Shown: positions 7,800-16,330, counted from the stretch's first letter. The stretch is 64,000 nucleotides of DNA from Longimicrobium sp. (GCA_036389795.1 DASVWD010000141.1:62001-126000); one strand, 5' to 3'. The notes: generated by a model not told the origin, from the sequence alone. Numbers and translations are program-made.

Positions 7800-9548
7800 A
7801 TGGCGGGAATCGAAGCGCTGTTGAGGGGGCGGGTGCTGGTCGAGCGCTACCGCATCGAGGAGGTGATCGGGCGGGGCGGGATGGGCGCCGTGTACCGTGC
7901 CACCGACGAGCGGCTGGGGCGCCCCGTGGCCGTGAAGGTGATCACCGCGGCCACGGCGGGCGACCCGGAGCTGCGCGAGCGGGTGCGCGCCCGCTTCCGC
8001 CACGAGGCCGCGGCCGCCGCCCGCCTCCCGCACCACCCCAACGTGGTCCCCGTCTACGACTACGGCACCGACCCCGAGCTGGGGCTGGACTTCATCGTGA
8101 TGGAGCTGCTGCGCGGCGAAGACCTGGCCACGCGGCTGCAGAAGCACGGCCCGCCCCCGCTGGCCACGTCGCTGCGCATCCTGCGCGAGGCGGCGCGCGG
8201 GGTGGCGGTGGGGCACCGCCTGGGGGTGATCCACCGCGACGTGAAGCCCGGCAACGTGTTCCTGGTGGAGGGGCACGACGGCGACGAGATGCAGGTGCGG
8301 GTGCTGGACTTCGGCATCGCCAAGGTGATGGCCGACGAGGACACGCAGACGGCGCTCACCCAGGACGGCCGCGCCCCGCTCTCGCCCGCCTACGCCTCGC
8401 CCGAGCAGCTGGCCGGCGAGGCGCGGCTCACCCCGGCCTCGGACGTGTTCAGCCTGGGGGCGCTGGGCTTCCAGCTCCTCACCGGCGAGAAGCCGTTCAC
8501 CGAGGCCGACCGCAACCGCATGGCGGTGGGCGTGGCGGTGCCCGTGCCGTCGCTGCGCGCCCGCAACCCCGCGGTGCCGGCCGAGGTGGAGGCGGTGGTC
8601 CGCCGCGCGCTGGCGCCGGACCCGGCGGAGCGCTTCCCGCACGCGGGCGCCTTCGCCGACGCCGTCGACGCGGTGCTGCGCCCGGTGGAGCGCTCGGCGG
8701 TGGCCGCGGCCGTGCCGCCGGTGGCCGGCGCGGTGGTGACCGGCGACGCGGACGACGACCGCACGGCGCTGGCGGGCGACGACGGCGGGACGATGCTGGC
8801 GCCGCCGCCGGGGCCGGGGCGCGGGGCGGGGCCGCCGCCGCCGGCGGGACCGCCGCGCCCGACGCCGGTGATCCCGCCGCCCCGGCGCAGGCTGGAGCCG
8901 GAGCGGCGCGGGGTGCCGGTGCTGGTGTGGGTGCTGCTGGCGCTGGTGCTGGGAGCGGCGGGCGTCCTGGCGTACCAGAACGTGAACGGCCGCGGCGGCC
9001 CGCGCGAGGACCCGCTGGCGGGGCTGCCCGACAGCGCCTCGAAGGACACGCTGGTCTCGGGCGACACGCTGACCCCCGAGGACGCGCCGCGGGTGGACCG
9101 CCAGGCGATGCAGCTGCTGCAGGCGGGCGACGCGCCGGCGGCGGCCGACCTCTTCCGGCAGGCGGTGGAGCTGGACCCCGACCGGGTGATGTACCGCGAC
9201 CACCTGGCCTTCGCGCTGATCCGCATGGGGCGCCACGGCGAGGCGGCGCAGCTGCTGGAGGAGGCGATCCGCATCGACAACACCTACGACCTCCTCTACA
9301 GCCACCTGGCCGACGCGCGCCTGGCCATGGGCGACACGGCGGGGGCGGTGCCGGCGCTGGAGCGCTTCGTCCAGGTGACGGTGAACCAGGCCGACCGGCA
9401 GGCGGCGGAGCGGCGCCTGGCCGCCATCCGCGCGGCGATGCAGCGGCCGGCGTTCACCGACACCATCCTGATCGGGCCGCCTCCTCCGCCGCCTCCCCCG
9501 CCGCCCGACTCCTTCCCGGAGCCGAGGGACTCGATCCGCATCCCCTGA
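7800..9548 (+). CDS. transmembrane Ser/Thr protein kinase (PknB type) with TPR tail
   Basis: 582 residues. The kinase domain (about 15-290) has a glycine loop GRGGMGAVY, catalytic Lys46, HRDVKPGN (146-153), DFG (171-173) and YASPEQL: a complete Hanks-type kinase of the PknB kind. A Thr-rich activation segment (TQTALTQDG) lies between DFG and the APE-like motif. A Pro-rich linker leads to one membrane helix (about 373-393). The outside part has two to three TPR-like helical repeats (about 435-540) and ends in a polyproline tract. Actinobacterial PknB carries PASTA domains here instead, so input sensing must differ. It closes the FHA-PBP-SEDS-PP2C-FHA block and overlaps the next start by one base. 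Confidence 0.95.
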   Translation: MAGIEALLRGRVLVERYRIEEVIGRGGMGAVYRATDERLGRPVAVKVITAATAGDPELRERVRARFRHEAAAAARLPHHPNVVPVYDYGTDPELGLDFIVMELLRGEDLATRLQKHGPPPLATSLRILREAARGVAVGHRLGVIHRDVKPGNVFLVEGHDGDEMQVRVLDFGIAKVMADEDTQTALTQDGRAPLSPAYASPEQLAGEARLTPASDVFSLGALGFQLLTGEKPFTEADRNRMAVGVAVPVPSLRARNPAVPAEVEAVVRRALAPDPAERFPHAGAFADAVDAVLRPVERSAVAAAVPPVAGAVVTGDADDDRTALAGDDGGTMLAPPPGPGRGAGPPPPAGPPRPTPVIPPPRRRLEPERRGVPVLVWVLLALVLGAAGVLAYQNVNGRGGPREDPLAGLPDSASKDTLVSGDTLTPEDAPRVDRQAMQLLQAGDAPAAADLFRQAVELDPDRVMYRDHLAFALIRMGRHGEAAQLLEEAIRIDNTYDLLYSHLADARLAMGDTAGAVPALERFVQVTVNQADRQAAERRLAAIRAAMQRPAFTDTILIGPPPPPPPPPPDSFPEPRDSIRIP

Positions 9549-9862
9549 TGCCGGAGCACGTGGTCGCGCTGAAGGGGGGCGGCCGGGTGGAGCTGGCGGC
9601 CTACGGGGTGGCCGACGCGGAGCACCAGGTGGAGAAGGAGCTCCGCGCGGCGTGGCCGGAGGCGCGGGTCGAGGTGCTGGACGTCTCGCGCGCGGGCGCG
9701 GCGGGGCGCATCGTGGAGGAGTTCGCGGTGCGCTACCGCGTGCGCGGCACCCTCGCCGTCGATGCCGAGAGCCCGGCCGAAGCCCGCCGGGCGGCGCTCC
9801 GCGAGCTGCGCGCCCGCTTCGCCGGCACCCGCCACGCGCGCATCGAGTGGGACCGCGAGTGA
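9548..9862 (+). CDS. small conserved-looking protein downstream of the kinase
   Basis: 104 residues, ATG overlapping the kinase stop by one base, so probably translated with it. It is soluble and alpha/beta in appearance, with a predicted strand-helix-strand pattern (VALKGGGRVELAAYG, EKELRAAWPEARVEVLDV) and an Arg/Ala-rich C-terminal helix. No signal peptide, membrane segment or known motif. Its tight coupling to the kinase suggests an accessory or substrate role, but function is unknown. Confidence 0.65.
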   Translation: MPEHVVALKGGGRVELAAYGVADAEHQVEKELRAAWPEARVEVLDVSRAGAAGRIVEEFAVRYRVRGTLAVDAESPAEARRAALRELRARFAGTRHARIEWDRE

Positions 9863-9895
9863 TCTGGCGGTAAACAAAAAAGAAAACTGCTGGCC

Positions 9896-9967
9896 TCACA
9901 CGGAGACACAGAGAAACAGAGAAACTGCGGTTTGGAAGTTCTCTGTGCCTCTGTGTCTCTGTGTGAG
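9896..9967. repeat. CACAGAGA-type long hairpin repeat
   Basis: Arms 9896-9927 and 9936-9967 are near-perfect inverted copies built of CACAGAGA/TCTCTGTG units, bounded by CTCACAC and GTGTGAG. It lies 33 bases after the preceding stop and could terminate transcription. It is related in unit sequence to the 171-bp elements at 31807 and 42080. The rest of the 9863-10176 gap shows only the promoter candidate listed below. Confidence 0.85.
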
Positions 9968-10070
9968 ACCCGCTGTTCCGGGTCCCTCGACTTCGCCGCA
10001 ATCCGCGGAAAAGCTTGCAGGACGACGCACCGCGTTCAGGGTGCGAGGGACGCGCGGCGGAGGGAGAAGC

Positions 10071-10099
10071 TTGGCGTGGCCGGGGATCTTCGTTATCGT
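10071..10099 (+). promoter_or_regulatory. candidate sigma-70-type promoter for the L,D-transpeptidase gene
   Basis: TTGGCG at 10071-10076 and TATCGT at 10094-10099 are separated by 17 bases. This would start transcription about 70 bases before the ATG at 10177 and separate this gene from the kinase unit. It is a match by eye only. Confidence 0.35.
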
Positions 10100-10176
10100 A
10101 AACGGGTGCACGATTTTCGCTTGTGCTCCCGGCCCCGGCTCGGCTGGACGAATCCTGAGCCTCTGAAACCCGCAGC

Positions 10177-11052
10177 ATGAAGGACCTGATGCGCCACACC
10201 CGCTGGGCCCTGGCGGCCCTCCTGGCGGCCGCCGCGGCCGCGCCCCTGGCAGCGCAGCAGCAGGTGGTTGCGGTGGCCGACACCACCACCCGCCCCGGTT
10301 CCGGCGCCCCGGTGGACAACCGCCCCCGCGGCCTGGTCACGCGCGAGGAGCTGATCACCGACCGCCTGCGCCGGCTGGGGATCCCCAACCCCGATCCCGC
10401 GCCCACCAGCCCCAAGACGCGCGCCGACAGCCTGGAGTGGAACCGGCACCGCCGCGCGGCCGACCGCATCACCGGGCGCAAGATCCTCGTGTCGATCTAC
10501 GAGCGGCGCCTGTGGCTGATCGACGAGGACGGCGACACGCTGATCAACACCCCCGTGGGCGTGGGGATGGGCGTGGCGCGCAAGGGGAACAACAGCTACG
10601 ACTTCTCCACGCCGCGCGGGCCCCGCCGGGTGCTGGGCAAGGAGGAGAACCCGTTCTGGGTGCCGCCCGACTGGCACTACTGGGGGATGGCGCGCCGCGT
10701 CCGGCCGTTCCCGGCGGGCGGGGTGGAGCTCGCCGAAGGCGGCCGCGTGGTGCGCCGCGGCGACACGCTCGGCATCCTCAAGGACGGCGCCTTCGAGCCC
10801 CTGCCGCGCGAGCACCCGCTGATGTGGGACGGGATCATGTACATCCCGCCCTTCGGCACCATCCAGCGGCAGATCCCCGAGGTGCTGGGCAAGTTCAAGC
10901 TCGACACCGGCGAGGGGATCCTGATCCACGGCACCAACGACCCGCTCGCCATCGGCTTCCCCGCCACGCACGGCTGCATCCGCGTGGCCGACGAGCCGCT
11001 GGAGGAGCTGTACGGCCTGGTCGAGGTCGGCACCCCGGTCTACATCTACTGA
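10177..11052 (+). CDS. exported L,D-transpeptidase (YkuD domain)
   Basis: 291 residues. A signal peptide (basic n-region, Ala-rich core to about residue 25, cleavage after LAAQ) sends it to the periplasm. The YkuD catalytic domain spans about 100-291. It contains His251 in ILIHGTND and the hallmark THGCIRV with His265 and nucleophilic Cys267. Such enzymes make 3-3 cross-links in peptidoglycan or attach proteins to it, so the gene continues the cell-wall theme of the preceding block. It has its own candidate promoter (10071-10099) and a strong hairpin terminator after its stop. Start chosen at the ATG giving a standard signal peptide. Confidence 0.93.
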   Translation: MKDLMRHTRWALAALLAAAAAAPLAAQQQVVAVADTTTRPGSGAPVDNRPRGLVTREELITDRLRRLGIPNPDPAPTSPKTRADSLEWNRHRRAADRITGRKILVSIYERRLWLIDEDGDTLINTPVGVGMGVARKGNNSYDFSTPRGPRRVLGKEENPFWVPPDWHYWGMARRVRPFPAGGVELAEGGRVVRRGDTLGILKDGAFEPLPREHPLMWDGIMYIPPFGTIQRQIPEVLGKFKLDTGEGILIHGTNDPLAIGFPATHGCIRVADEPLEELYGLVEVGTPVYIY

Positions 11053-11078
11053 GCGCGCGCCGACTTCGCGACGTGAGG

Positions 11079-11109
11079 CGCCCCGGCGGCCGCATCGGCC
11101 GCCGGGGCG
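11079..11109 (+). terminator. intrinsic terminator-like hairpin
   Basis: 14-bp G/C stem (CGCCCCGGCGGCCG and its complement) with a three-base CAT loop, followed by TTCTCATAT. It lies 27 bases after the L,D-transpeptidase stop. The same stem-loop recurs at 11643-11677. Confidence 0.75.
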
Positions 11110-11135
11110 TTCTCATATCGTGAAATTGGCCTTGG

Positions 11136-11323
11136 TGTCATCCCGAAGGCGCCGGCGCACCTGACCTCGCGTGCACCGAAGCCAGGCGGCGCCTGAGGGA
11201 TCTACTCGACGCTGCTGGTGGCCGGCCATGTCGCGCGAAACCTTCCCGCCAGAAGTTCTGCGCGAAGTAGCAATCTTCCGCTATGGTCGAGTAGATTCCT
11301 CGTCGTTCCTCCTCGGAATGACA
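11136..11323. repeat. MITE-like repeat with TGTCATYCYGAG ends, copy 1
   Basis: 188 bases bounded by TGTCATCCCGAA and CTCGGAATGACA, which are inverted versions of each other. It contains inner inverted signals GGATCTACTCG and GAGTAGATTCCTCG. Relatives of similar length and plan lie at 20183-20363 and 36772-36972. No coding sequence inside. Confidence 0.75.
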
Positions 11324-11395
11324 TCATCGGGTGGAAGCGATATGTACGGGGGCTGTGGATTCGATCTTCCACGGAGCTGAGGAGAAGATTGAGCG

Positions 11396-11614
11396 ATGAT
11401 CGTACCGGTGAAGCCGCTGCACGAGATCACCCGCCAGGCCATTCACGTCCTCTCCCGTGAGATGGGCGTGGCGAACACGATGCGCTTCCTGAACCAGTTC
11501 GTCACCGGCTCCGGAAACTACACGGAAGAGCGCGAATCCCTCTTCCGCGGCGTCGGGCTGGACGAGATGCTCGCCGAAATGCGCCGGGGCTCGAATCCCG
11601 AGCACGGAACCTGA
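11396..11614 (+). CDS. 72-residue conserved-looking protein
   Basis: 72 residues, soluble, mainly helical (MIVPVKPLHEITRQAIHVL, then MRFLNQFVTGSGNYTEERE). A GAGGAGAA stretch 10-17 bases upstream supports the start. The pattern with a central RFLNQF and a C-terminal LDEMLAEMRR recalls small proteins common near toxin-antitoxin loci and in cyanobacteria, but this is memory rather than a search. No toxin partner is adjacent. Function unknown. Confidence 0.6.
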   Translation: MIVPVKPLHEITRQAIHVLSREMGVANTMRFLNQFVTGSGNYTEERESLFRGVGLDEMLAEMRRGSNPEHGT

Positions 11615-11642
11615 CGACGGGCCGGTCGGCTCACAAATCGAA

Positions 11643-11677
11643 AGCGCCCCGGCGGCCGCATCGGCCGCCGGGGCGCT
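11643..11677. terminator. bidirectional terminator-like hairpin
   Basis: 16-bp stem (AGCGCCCCGGCGGCCG and complement) with a CAT loop, between the convergent 72-residue gene and the DUF3667 gene. On the plus strand it is followed by GTTTCTCT. The core is identical to the hairpin at 11079-11109. Confidence 0.75.
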
Positions 11678-11711
11678 GTTTCTCTCCCCTGATCGGTTCA
11701 CCGCGTCGACA

Positions 11712-12542
11712 TCACAGCAGCTTGGAGAGCGCGACGGCCGCGCCGATGATCCCGCCGGCTACCGCGCTGAGGAGCCCGCCAACGATCTGTGCGCCGAGGG
11801 TGCGGAGGAAGGCGGGGAGCGGGCGCATCTGGAAGAAGCCGGAGGCGGCCCAGGCGTAGTAGCCCAGCGTGATCAGGCACTGGACGACGATGCCCGGGAC
11901 CACCTGGCCCGCGGCGAAGAGCGGCGTCACCAGCAGCAGGCTCATCAGGCTCTGCTGGGCGTAGACGTACAGGTTGAAGATCAGGTGCTCGGCGTAGTTG
12001 AGCCGCGCCCGGCGGAAGACCAGCCACGACGCCACCGCCAGGAACGGCAGGCCCACCAGCATCATCACGTTCAGGTGGCCCACCATCCAGGAGCCCATCG
12101 GGTTCTTCGCCAGTTCGGCGGACGGGTCGGTGCCCGGCTTCAGGGCCGCCATCATCGCGTCGAGCGCCCCCATCTGCACGTAGACGAGCACCACCAGCGT
12201 CACCACGATCAGCAGGTACTTCACCGGGTTGGTGTAGCGCACGGTCCGCCCGGCCACGTAGTCGCGGACCACCCGCCCCGGGTCGCGCAGCAGCGACCAC
12301 GCGGTGAAGAGCAGCCCCTTGTTCAGGTCCAGGGCGTCGGTCACCAGGTGCTGCAGGATGTTGGGGAAGGTGAAGCGGCCCATCGCCTTCTGCCCGCATG
12401 CCTGGCAGTACGCGCCCGTGAGCATGGCGCCGCAGCTCACGCACTCGGCGGCGAGTGGAACGGCCTGCCGCGGGCTCTCCTGCACGAGCGAGGCGGCCGG
12501 GTCGGCGGAGACCGGGATCTGGAGCGCGGGGGTCTGGCTCAT
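11712..12542 (-). CDS. DUF3667-type zinc-ribbon membrane protein
   Basis: 276 residues from ATG at 12542; the open frame extends 20 codons further up without a better start. An N-terminal four-cysteine ribbon (CVSCGAMLTGAYCQACGQ) is followed by an amphipathic part and about four membrane helices (about 110-265), including YTNPVKYLLIVVTLVVLVY. This layout matches the DUF3667 family of bacterial membrane proteins, whose function is unknown. It is encoded alone between two convergently facing units. Confidence 0.8.
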   Translation of the reverse strand: MSQTPALQIPVSADPAASLVQESPRQAVPLAAECVSCGAMLTGAYCQACGQKAMGRFTFPNILQHLVTDALDLNKGLLFTAWSLLRDPGRVVRDYVAGRTVRYTNPVKYLLIVVTLVVLVYVQMGALDAMMAALKPGTDPSAELAKNPMGSWMVGHLNVMMLVGLPFLAVASWLVFRRARLNYAEHLIFNLYVYAQQSLMSLLLVTPLFAAGQVVPGIVVQCLITLGYYAWAASGFFQMRPLPAFLRTLGAQIVGGLLSAVAGGIIGAAVALSKLL

Positions 12543-12691
12543 GGGTCGGCACCGCGGGGAAACTCGGGATGACGTGGGGAGGAGCGTAAGTCTATATACC
12601 ACCGCCGGCTGGCGTCAACGGGAGAGGGGCGGGAGCGCGGTGGGACGACGAATGCAGACGAGGAGGATGCGAAGGGAATGCGGCGGCGGAA

Positions 12692-12948
12692 TGCGGGTGA
12701 ACCCGCGGCTGGAACGACGGGAAGCCCGCCTGCGCGGGGCTGCGAGGCGGGCTTCGTCGCGTCAGGGTGGCATCCGCGTGCGGCGGGGGCGGTCGAGGCA
12801 TGCCTCGCCCCTACGGTTCATCGGCGGCGTGCGAGCGAATCACTTTCGCACTTTCGCACTTTCGCACTTTCGCACTTTCGCACTTTCGCACTTTCGAACT
12901 TTCGAACTTTCGAACTTTCGCACTTTCGAACTTTCGCACTCACGCACT
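12692..12948. repeat. two-hairpin repeat copy and CACTTTCG nonamer array
   Basis: 12692-12740 is a variant of the two-hairpin repeat (TGAACCCGCGG ... GCCCGCCTGCGCGGG). 12797-12822 carries CTCGCCCCTACGG. 12838-12950 is an array of about a dozen CACTTTCG/AACTTTCG units, ending about five bases from the stop of the dynamin gene on the opposite strand. The 12543-12691 part shows nothing recognisable. Confidence 0.8.
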
Positions 12949-12954
12949 TCGGTC

Positions 12955-14790
12955 CTACGTCCCCTCGATCTCCCGCTTGAGCCGGAGCAGCGCGTCCTCG
13001 GCGGTGACCAGCTCGGCGCGCGCCTCGTTGAGCTGCTCCTGCTGCACCTGCACGAAGCGGCGGTACGGGGCGATGGATTCGTTCACCTTCTCGGTGCTGT
13101 CCTGGATCGCCGCGTGCACCTGGCGGGTGAGGCTCTCGTCCAGGCGCTTGCGCAGCTCGGCCACCTTCTTGGCGAAGTCGGCCTTGGCCTGGCGCCGCTT
13201 GGCGGGGATCACGTAGAGCCCCGTGACCGCCATGGTGCTGGCCAGCAGGATCCCCGTGAAATCGGCCAGCGACCCCGAGACCAGCGCGGTGAGCAGCACG
13301 CCCAGGCCGATCCCCGCGCCGGCCGCCAGCGTGGCCCCGCCGGCGCCGCGCACCTCCTCGGCCAGGCGCTGGGCCTCGGCCTCGCGGTTGTAGGTGCTCA
13401 CCACCTCGTGCGCCGTGCGGCCGATGGAGTCCAGCAGCGCCTGCCGGTTGTAGCTGAACCCCGCGCCCACCTCGCCGATCATCCCTTCGCGGTGCCGGGC
13501 GATCTTGCGCCGCTCGATGTAGGCGCCCAGGTCCTGCCAGAGCCGGAGGTTGCGCTCCACGATCCAGTCCACGATGCGCCCCACCTCCTCGTCGATGTGG
13601 CGCGGCGTCTCGCCGATCACCTCGCGCTCGAAGTCGCGGCGGATCTGGTCGGAGCGCATCAGCCGGCGGATGTTGCCCGTGCGGATGTTCTCGTCGAAGA
13701 AGCGCATCCCGCGCAGCTCCATGTCGTTGAGCATGGCGTCCAGGCGCCCCAGCCGCGGCCCGAAGTCCTTCAGCATCTCCTGGTGGTAGGCGGCCAGCTG
13801 CGTGTCGATGTTCTGCAGCGTGGCCACGTCGTCGGCCAGCAGCTTGAGCCGCTCGAAGGCCGTCTCCTTGTAGCGGCCCGCCAGGCGCAGGCCCACGTTG
13901 AGCGGGTTGAGCAGCTTGAGCCGCACGCGCTCCTGCTGGTCGAGGGTGTTGACCAGGTAGTGGTCCACCGCCGCGAAGCCGCTCTTCTCCCACCCCACCT
14001 CGTCGCCCGCCTGCCGCGCCGCCATCGCCAGCCGCGCCGAGACGGGGAACACCTCGGGCGTCTCGCCCAGGAGGCTCGTGGCGTTCTCGCGCACGTAGCC
14101 GATCACCTGCTCGCGGTCGGCGGGGTTCTCCAGCAGGTCGATCTTGTTGATCACCATCACGATCTTCTTCCCCCACTGCCGGATCTGCTCCAGGAAGGCG
14201 CGCTCGCTCTCGGTGAAGGGCCGGTCGGCCGAGGTGACGAAGAGCACCAGGTCGGAGCGGGGGACGAAGTCGCGGGTGAGCTCCTCGTGCTCGCGGATCA
14301 CCGCGTTGGTGCCGGGCGTGTCCACGATGCTGAGGTCGGCCAGGAGCGGAGCCGGGTGGGTGCGCTCCAGCAGGTACGCCTCCAGCATCTGCTCGCCGGC
14401 CTCGGCGCCCTGCTTGAGGAGGTTGATGCGGTCCGTCGTCGGCGTCACCCCCTCGGGGAGCACGCGGTCGCCCAGCAGGGCGTTGATGAACGAGGACTTC
14501 CCCGAGTTGAACTCGCCGGCGATCACCAGCATGAAGAGCCCGGCGAGCTGCTCGCGCGCCTGGCGGAAGTGGCGGAGGTCGTCTTCCTCGATGTCGGGCC
14601 CGAAGCGCCCGAGCGCGGTGGAGAGCCGGTCGAGCAGCTCGGTCTCGCGCGCCCTGAGCTCCGCCTCGCGCTCGCTCAAGATGCGGTTGCGCCGGAGCAG
14701 CCTGCCGATCAGCCCCCGCCGCTCGGGAGGAGGGGCGGCGGGCGGGCCCGCGGGCCCCGCGGGTTGGGCGCCACCGGCTGGCTCGGCCAT
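12955..14790 (-). CDS. dynamin-like GTPase
   Basis: 611 residues. Dynamin-family GTPase motifs: GEFNSGKSS (P-loop, about 92-100), a Thr-containing switch region PTTDRIN, DTPGTN (157-162) and NKIDLL (215-220). A long helical stalk follows (about 260-480). Then come two close hydrophobic segments (about 480-525) that would insert into the membrane, and a C-terminal coiled coil rich in Glu/Arg. The layout matches bacterial dynamin-like proteins that remodel or protect membranes. It is a single gene, whereas several bacterial dynamins come in pairs. Upstream of the GTPase domain is a Pro/Ala tail and a short coiled coil. The start ATG at 14790 gives the full N-terminal tail. Confidence 0.9.
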   Translation of the reverse strand: MAEPAGGAQPAGPAGPPAAPPPERRGLIGRLLRRNRILSEREAELRARETELLDRLSTALGRFGPDIEEDDLRHFRQAREQLAGLFMLVIAGEFNSGKSSFINALLGDRVLPEGVTPTTDRINLLKQGAEAGEQMLEAYLLERTHPAPLLADLSIVDTPGTNAVIREHEELTRDFVPRSDLVLFVTSADRPFTESERAFLEQIRQWGKKIVMVINKIDLLENPADREQVIGYVRENATSLLGETPEVFPVSARLAMAARQAGDEVGWEKSGFAAVDHYLVNTLDQQERVRLKLLNPLNVGLRLAGRYKETAFERLKLLADDVATLQNIDTQLAAYHQEMLKDFGPRLGRLDAMLNDMELRGMRFFDENIRTGNIRRLMRSDQIRRDFEREVIGETPRHIDEEVGRIVDWIVERNLRLWQDLGAYIERRKIARHREGMIGEVGAGFSYNRQALLDSIGRTAHEVVSTYNREAEAQRLAEEVRGAGGATLAAGAGIGLGVLLTALVSGSLADFTGILLASTMAVTGLYVIPAKRRQAKADFAKKVAELRKRLDESLTRQVHAAIQDSTEKVNESIAPYRRFVQVQQEQLNEARAELVTAEDALLRLKREIEGT

Positions 14791-15154
14791 CGTCGCACGC
14801 TCCTGGTCGGGTCCGTATGAGGGTCAAGCGGCGACCCTTCCGCAAGGCCTGCGCCGAAGCTGGACGGCGATTCGCCCACCGCCAGGGATTTCCTCGCCTC
14901 GACCCCCTCTCCTGCCCCCCACGCGCGGCGCTCGCTCTCCACGCCGCACCTGCGAAGTGCGCCGAAGGAGCCCGCGCAGGCGGGCTTTTTGCCGTTGTCG
15001 CCGCGGGCTCACCCGCCCCGGGCGAGAGATTTCAGCCAGCGCGTAAACTTGTGATTCACAACGACTTACGGGATCTGCGACACCTTTTTGTAGCAGCCTC
15101 TCGGCGGCACGCGACCTGCATCACGGGACGGGTCCCAGCGCATGAGTTAAGACG
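14791..15154. repeat. gene-free stretch with reverse copy of the two-hairpin repeat
   Basis: 364 bases. Positions 14968-15020 are the reverse complement of the two-hairpin repeat family (AGCCCGCGCAGGCGGGCT ... CCGTTGTCGCCGCGG ... TCACCCGC). An open frame over 14817-15154 runs straight through it, so I do not call it a gene. Promoters of the two divergent flanking genes must lie here, but none is obvious. Confidence 0.65.
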
Positions 15155-15508
15155 ATGGCACTGAAAAACTTCCGAGACGAACGAGGGAACGAGTGGCGAG
15201 TGTGGGACGTGGTCCCGCAGCGCCTGCAGGGCAGACCCGAGCGGCGCAGCGCCGAGCGGCGTCGGGGCGGCGTGCACGCCTATTCGGGGCCGGAGCGCAG
15301 GAGCGGGACCGACCGCCGCAGCGGGACCGTCGTGGGGCTCTCCGCCAGCCTGGGCATGGGCTGGCTCTGCTTCGAGAACGGGGAGGAGAAGCGGCGCCTG
15401 ACCCCGATCCCCGCCGGGTGGGACGAGGCGGGCGACGGCGAACTGGCCGGCCTGCTGGAGCGCGCCCGGCCCGTCTCGCGGCGGCTGGACTGCGACACGC
15501 CGGCCTGA
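15155..15508 (+). CDS. Arg-rich small protein of unknown function
   Basis: 117 residues. It contains two PERR-type basic clusters (RPERRSAERRR, GPERRSGTDRRSG) resembling the Arg motifs that precede PilZ-like or regulatory domains. After these comes a short beta-rich region with LCFENGEEKRRLTPIP, a shape seen in small proteins that bind or respond to nucleotides, though no family is claimed. No signal peptide or membrane segment. It converges on the DUF1003 gene, with a hairpin between them. Confidence 0.6.
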   Translation: MALKNFRDERGNEWRVWDVVPQRLQGRPERRSAERRRGGVHAYSGPERRSGTDRRSGTVVGLSASLGMGWLCFENGEEKRRLTPIPAGWDEAGDGELAGLLERARPVSRRLDCDTPA

Positions 15509-15518
15509 GCGCCGGCCC

Positions 15519-15544
15519 GCCGGGGACCGGTCCCGGTCCCCGGC
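15519..15544. terminator. bidirectional hairpin between convergent genes
   Basis: GCCGGGGACCGG and CCGGTCCCCGGC form a nearly continuous inverted repeat 10 bases after the plus-strand stop and 20 bases beyond the minus-strand stop. There is no T-tract on either strand, so it is only a likely terminator. Confidence 0.5.
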
Positions 15545-15564
15545 CGCGCCGATAGACCCCCGAG

Positions 15565-16134
15565 CTAGTCCGACTGCTCGCCCCTGCGGGGCACCGCCTG
15601 GAAGTTGCGGGCGTGGTGCTCCATCTCGTCCAGCACCTTCTCGGGCGCCACGTCGCGCGCCAGCTCCTTCAGCTCCGGGTCGCGCGACTCCTCGATCTGC
15701 AGCCGCCTGGCGATCTCGGTGACGAGCTGCACCAGGCGCGTCACCTCGTGCTCGGCCAGCAGGCTCACCTGCAGGTCCAGGTCGGCGCGCTTGTCGGCCA
15801 GCGCCTGCATGCGGTTCTGGCTGATCAGCACGAAGGTGGAGAGGAAGATCGCCTCCACCGAGGCCGCCATCGCCAGCACCACGAACGAAGGGTCGAAGCG
15901 CCTGAGCGGCGTCCACCCCAGGTTGATCACGATCCACCCCCCGAAGAGCAGGAGGTGCAGGTAGACGAAGCGCATGCTCCCGGTGAAGCGGGTGATGCGG
16001 TCCGCCAGCCTGTCCTGGAGGCTCTTCTCGCGCTCGTCCTGCTGCCGCCGGGCCAGGAGCGCCTTGATGTTGCGCTCCACCACGCTGGCCAGCCGGGGGG
16101 AGAGGCGGGGATCGCCGCGCTTGTCCTGCAACAT
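15565..16134 (-). CDS. DUF1003 membrane protein
   Basis: 189 residues from ATG 16134. The frame stays open for another 68 codons, but that part is encoded by the two-hairpin repeat at 16268-16330 and is not believable protein. A charged N-terminal helix (ADRITRFTGSMRFVYLH) leads into two membrane helices (about 65-82 and 98-118) with a polar loop, and a C-terminal coiled coil (LADKRADLDLQVSLLAEHE). This is the plan of DUF1003 proteins, which are inner-membrane proteins of unknown role. It stands alone. Confidence 0.85.
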   Translation of the reverse strand: MLQDKRGDPRLSPRLASVVERNIKALLARRQQDEREKSLQDRLADRITRFTGSMRFVYLHLLLFGGWIVINLGWTPLRRFDPSFVVLAMAASVEAIFLSTFVLISQNRMQALADKRADLDLQVSLLAEHEVTRLVQLVTEIARRLQIEESRDPELKELARDVAPEKVLDEMEHHARNFQAVPRRGEQSD

Positions 16135-16267
16135 GCTTCTCTCGCGCTCGCCCGCTCCCGGGCCGTCAGGGGTGGATGAAGCTCCGCCGTGCGGACCGTG
16201 CACTTCCCGTTCCGCGGCATCTGCTCCGGAGTTTCCAGGCCGATGGCGTGCAACGGGTTGCGAGGGT

Positions 16268-16330
16268 TGCAGGCGGCTGAAGCCGCGGCAACAACGGCGG
16301 AAAGCCTCGCAAACCGCGCGAGGCTTCGAC
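16268..16330 (+). repeat. two-hairpin repeat, GGCTGAAGCC subtype
   Basis: GGCTGAAGCCGCGGCAACAA, then CGGCGGAAAGCCTCGC and a closing GAGGCTTC. It is a copy of the family also seen at 21163-21228 (reverse) and 25901-25962. The surrounding 16135-16444 gap contains no other recognisable feature. Confidence 0.8.

Noticed and set aside
7125-10481. 1118-codon minus-strand frame
   Set aside because: Arg/Ala/Pro-rich antisense shadow of the FHA, kinase and following genes; crosses several repeats.
12838-12950. Possible CRISPR-like array
   Set aside because: Units are 8-9 bases in direct tandem without spacers; it is a simple-sequence repeat.
14817-15164. 115-codon plus-strand frame between dynamin and the Arg-rich gene
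   Set aside because: Runs through a two-hairpin repeat; composition does not look coding and it overlaps the next gene's start.
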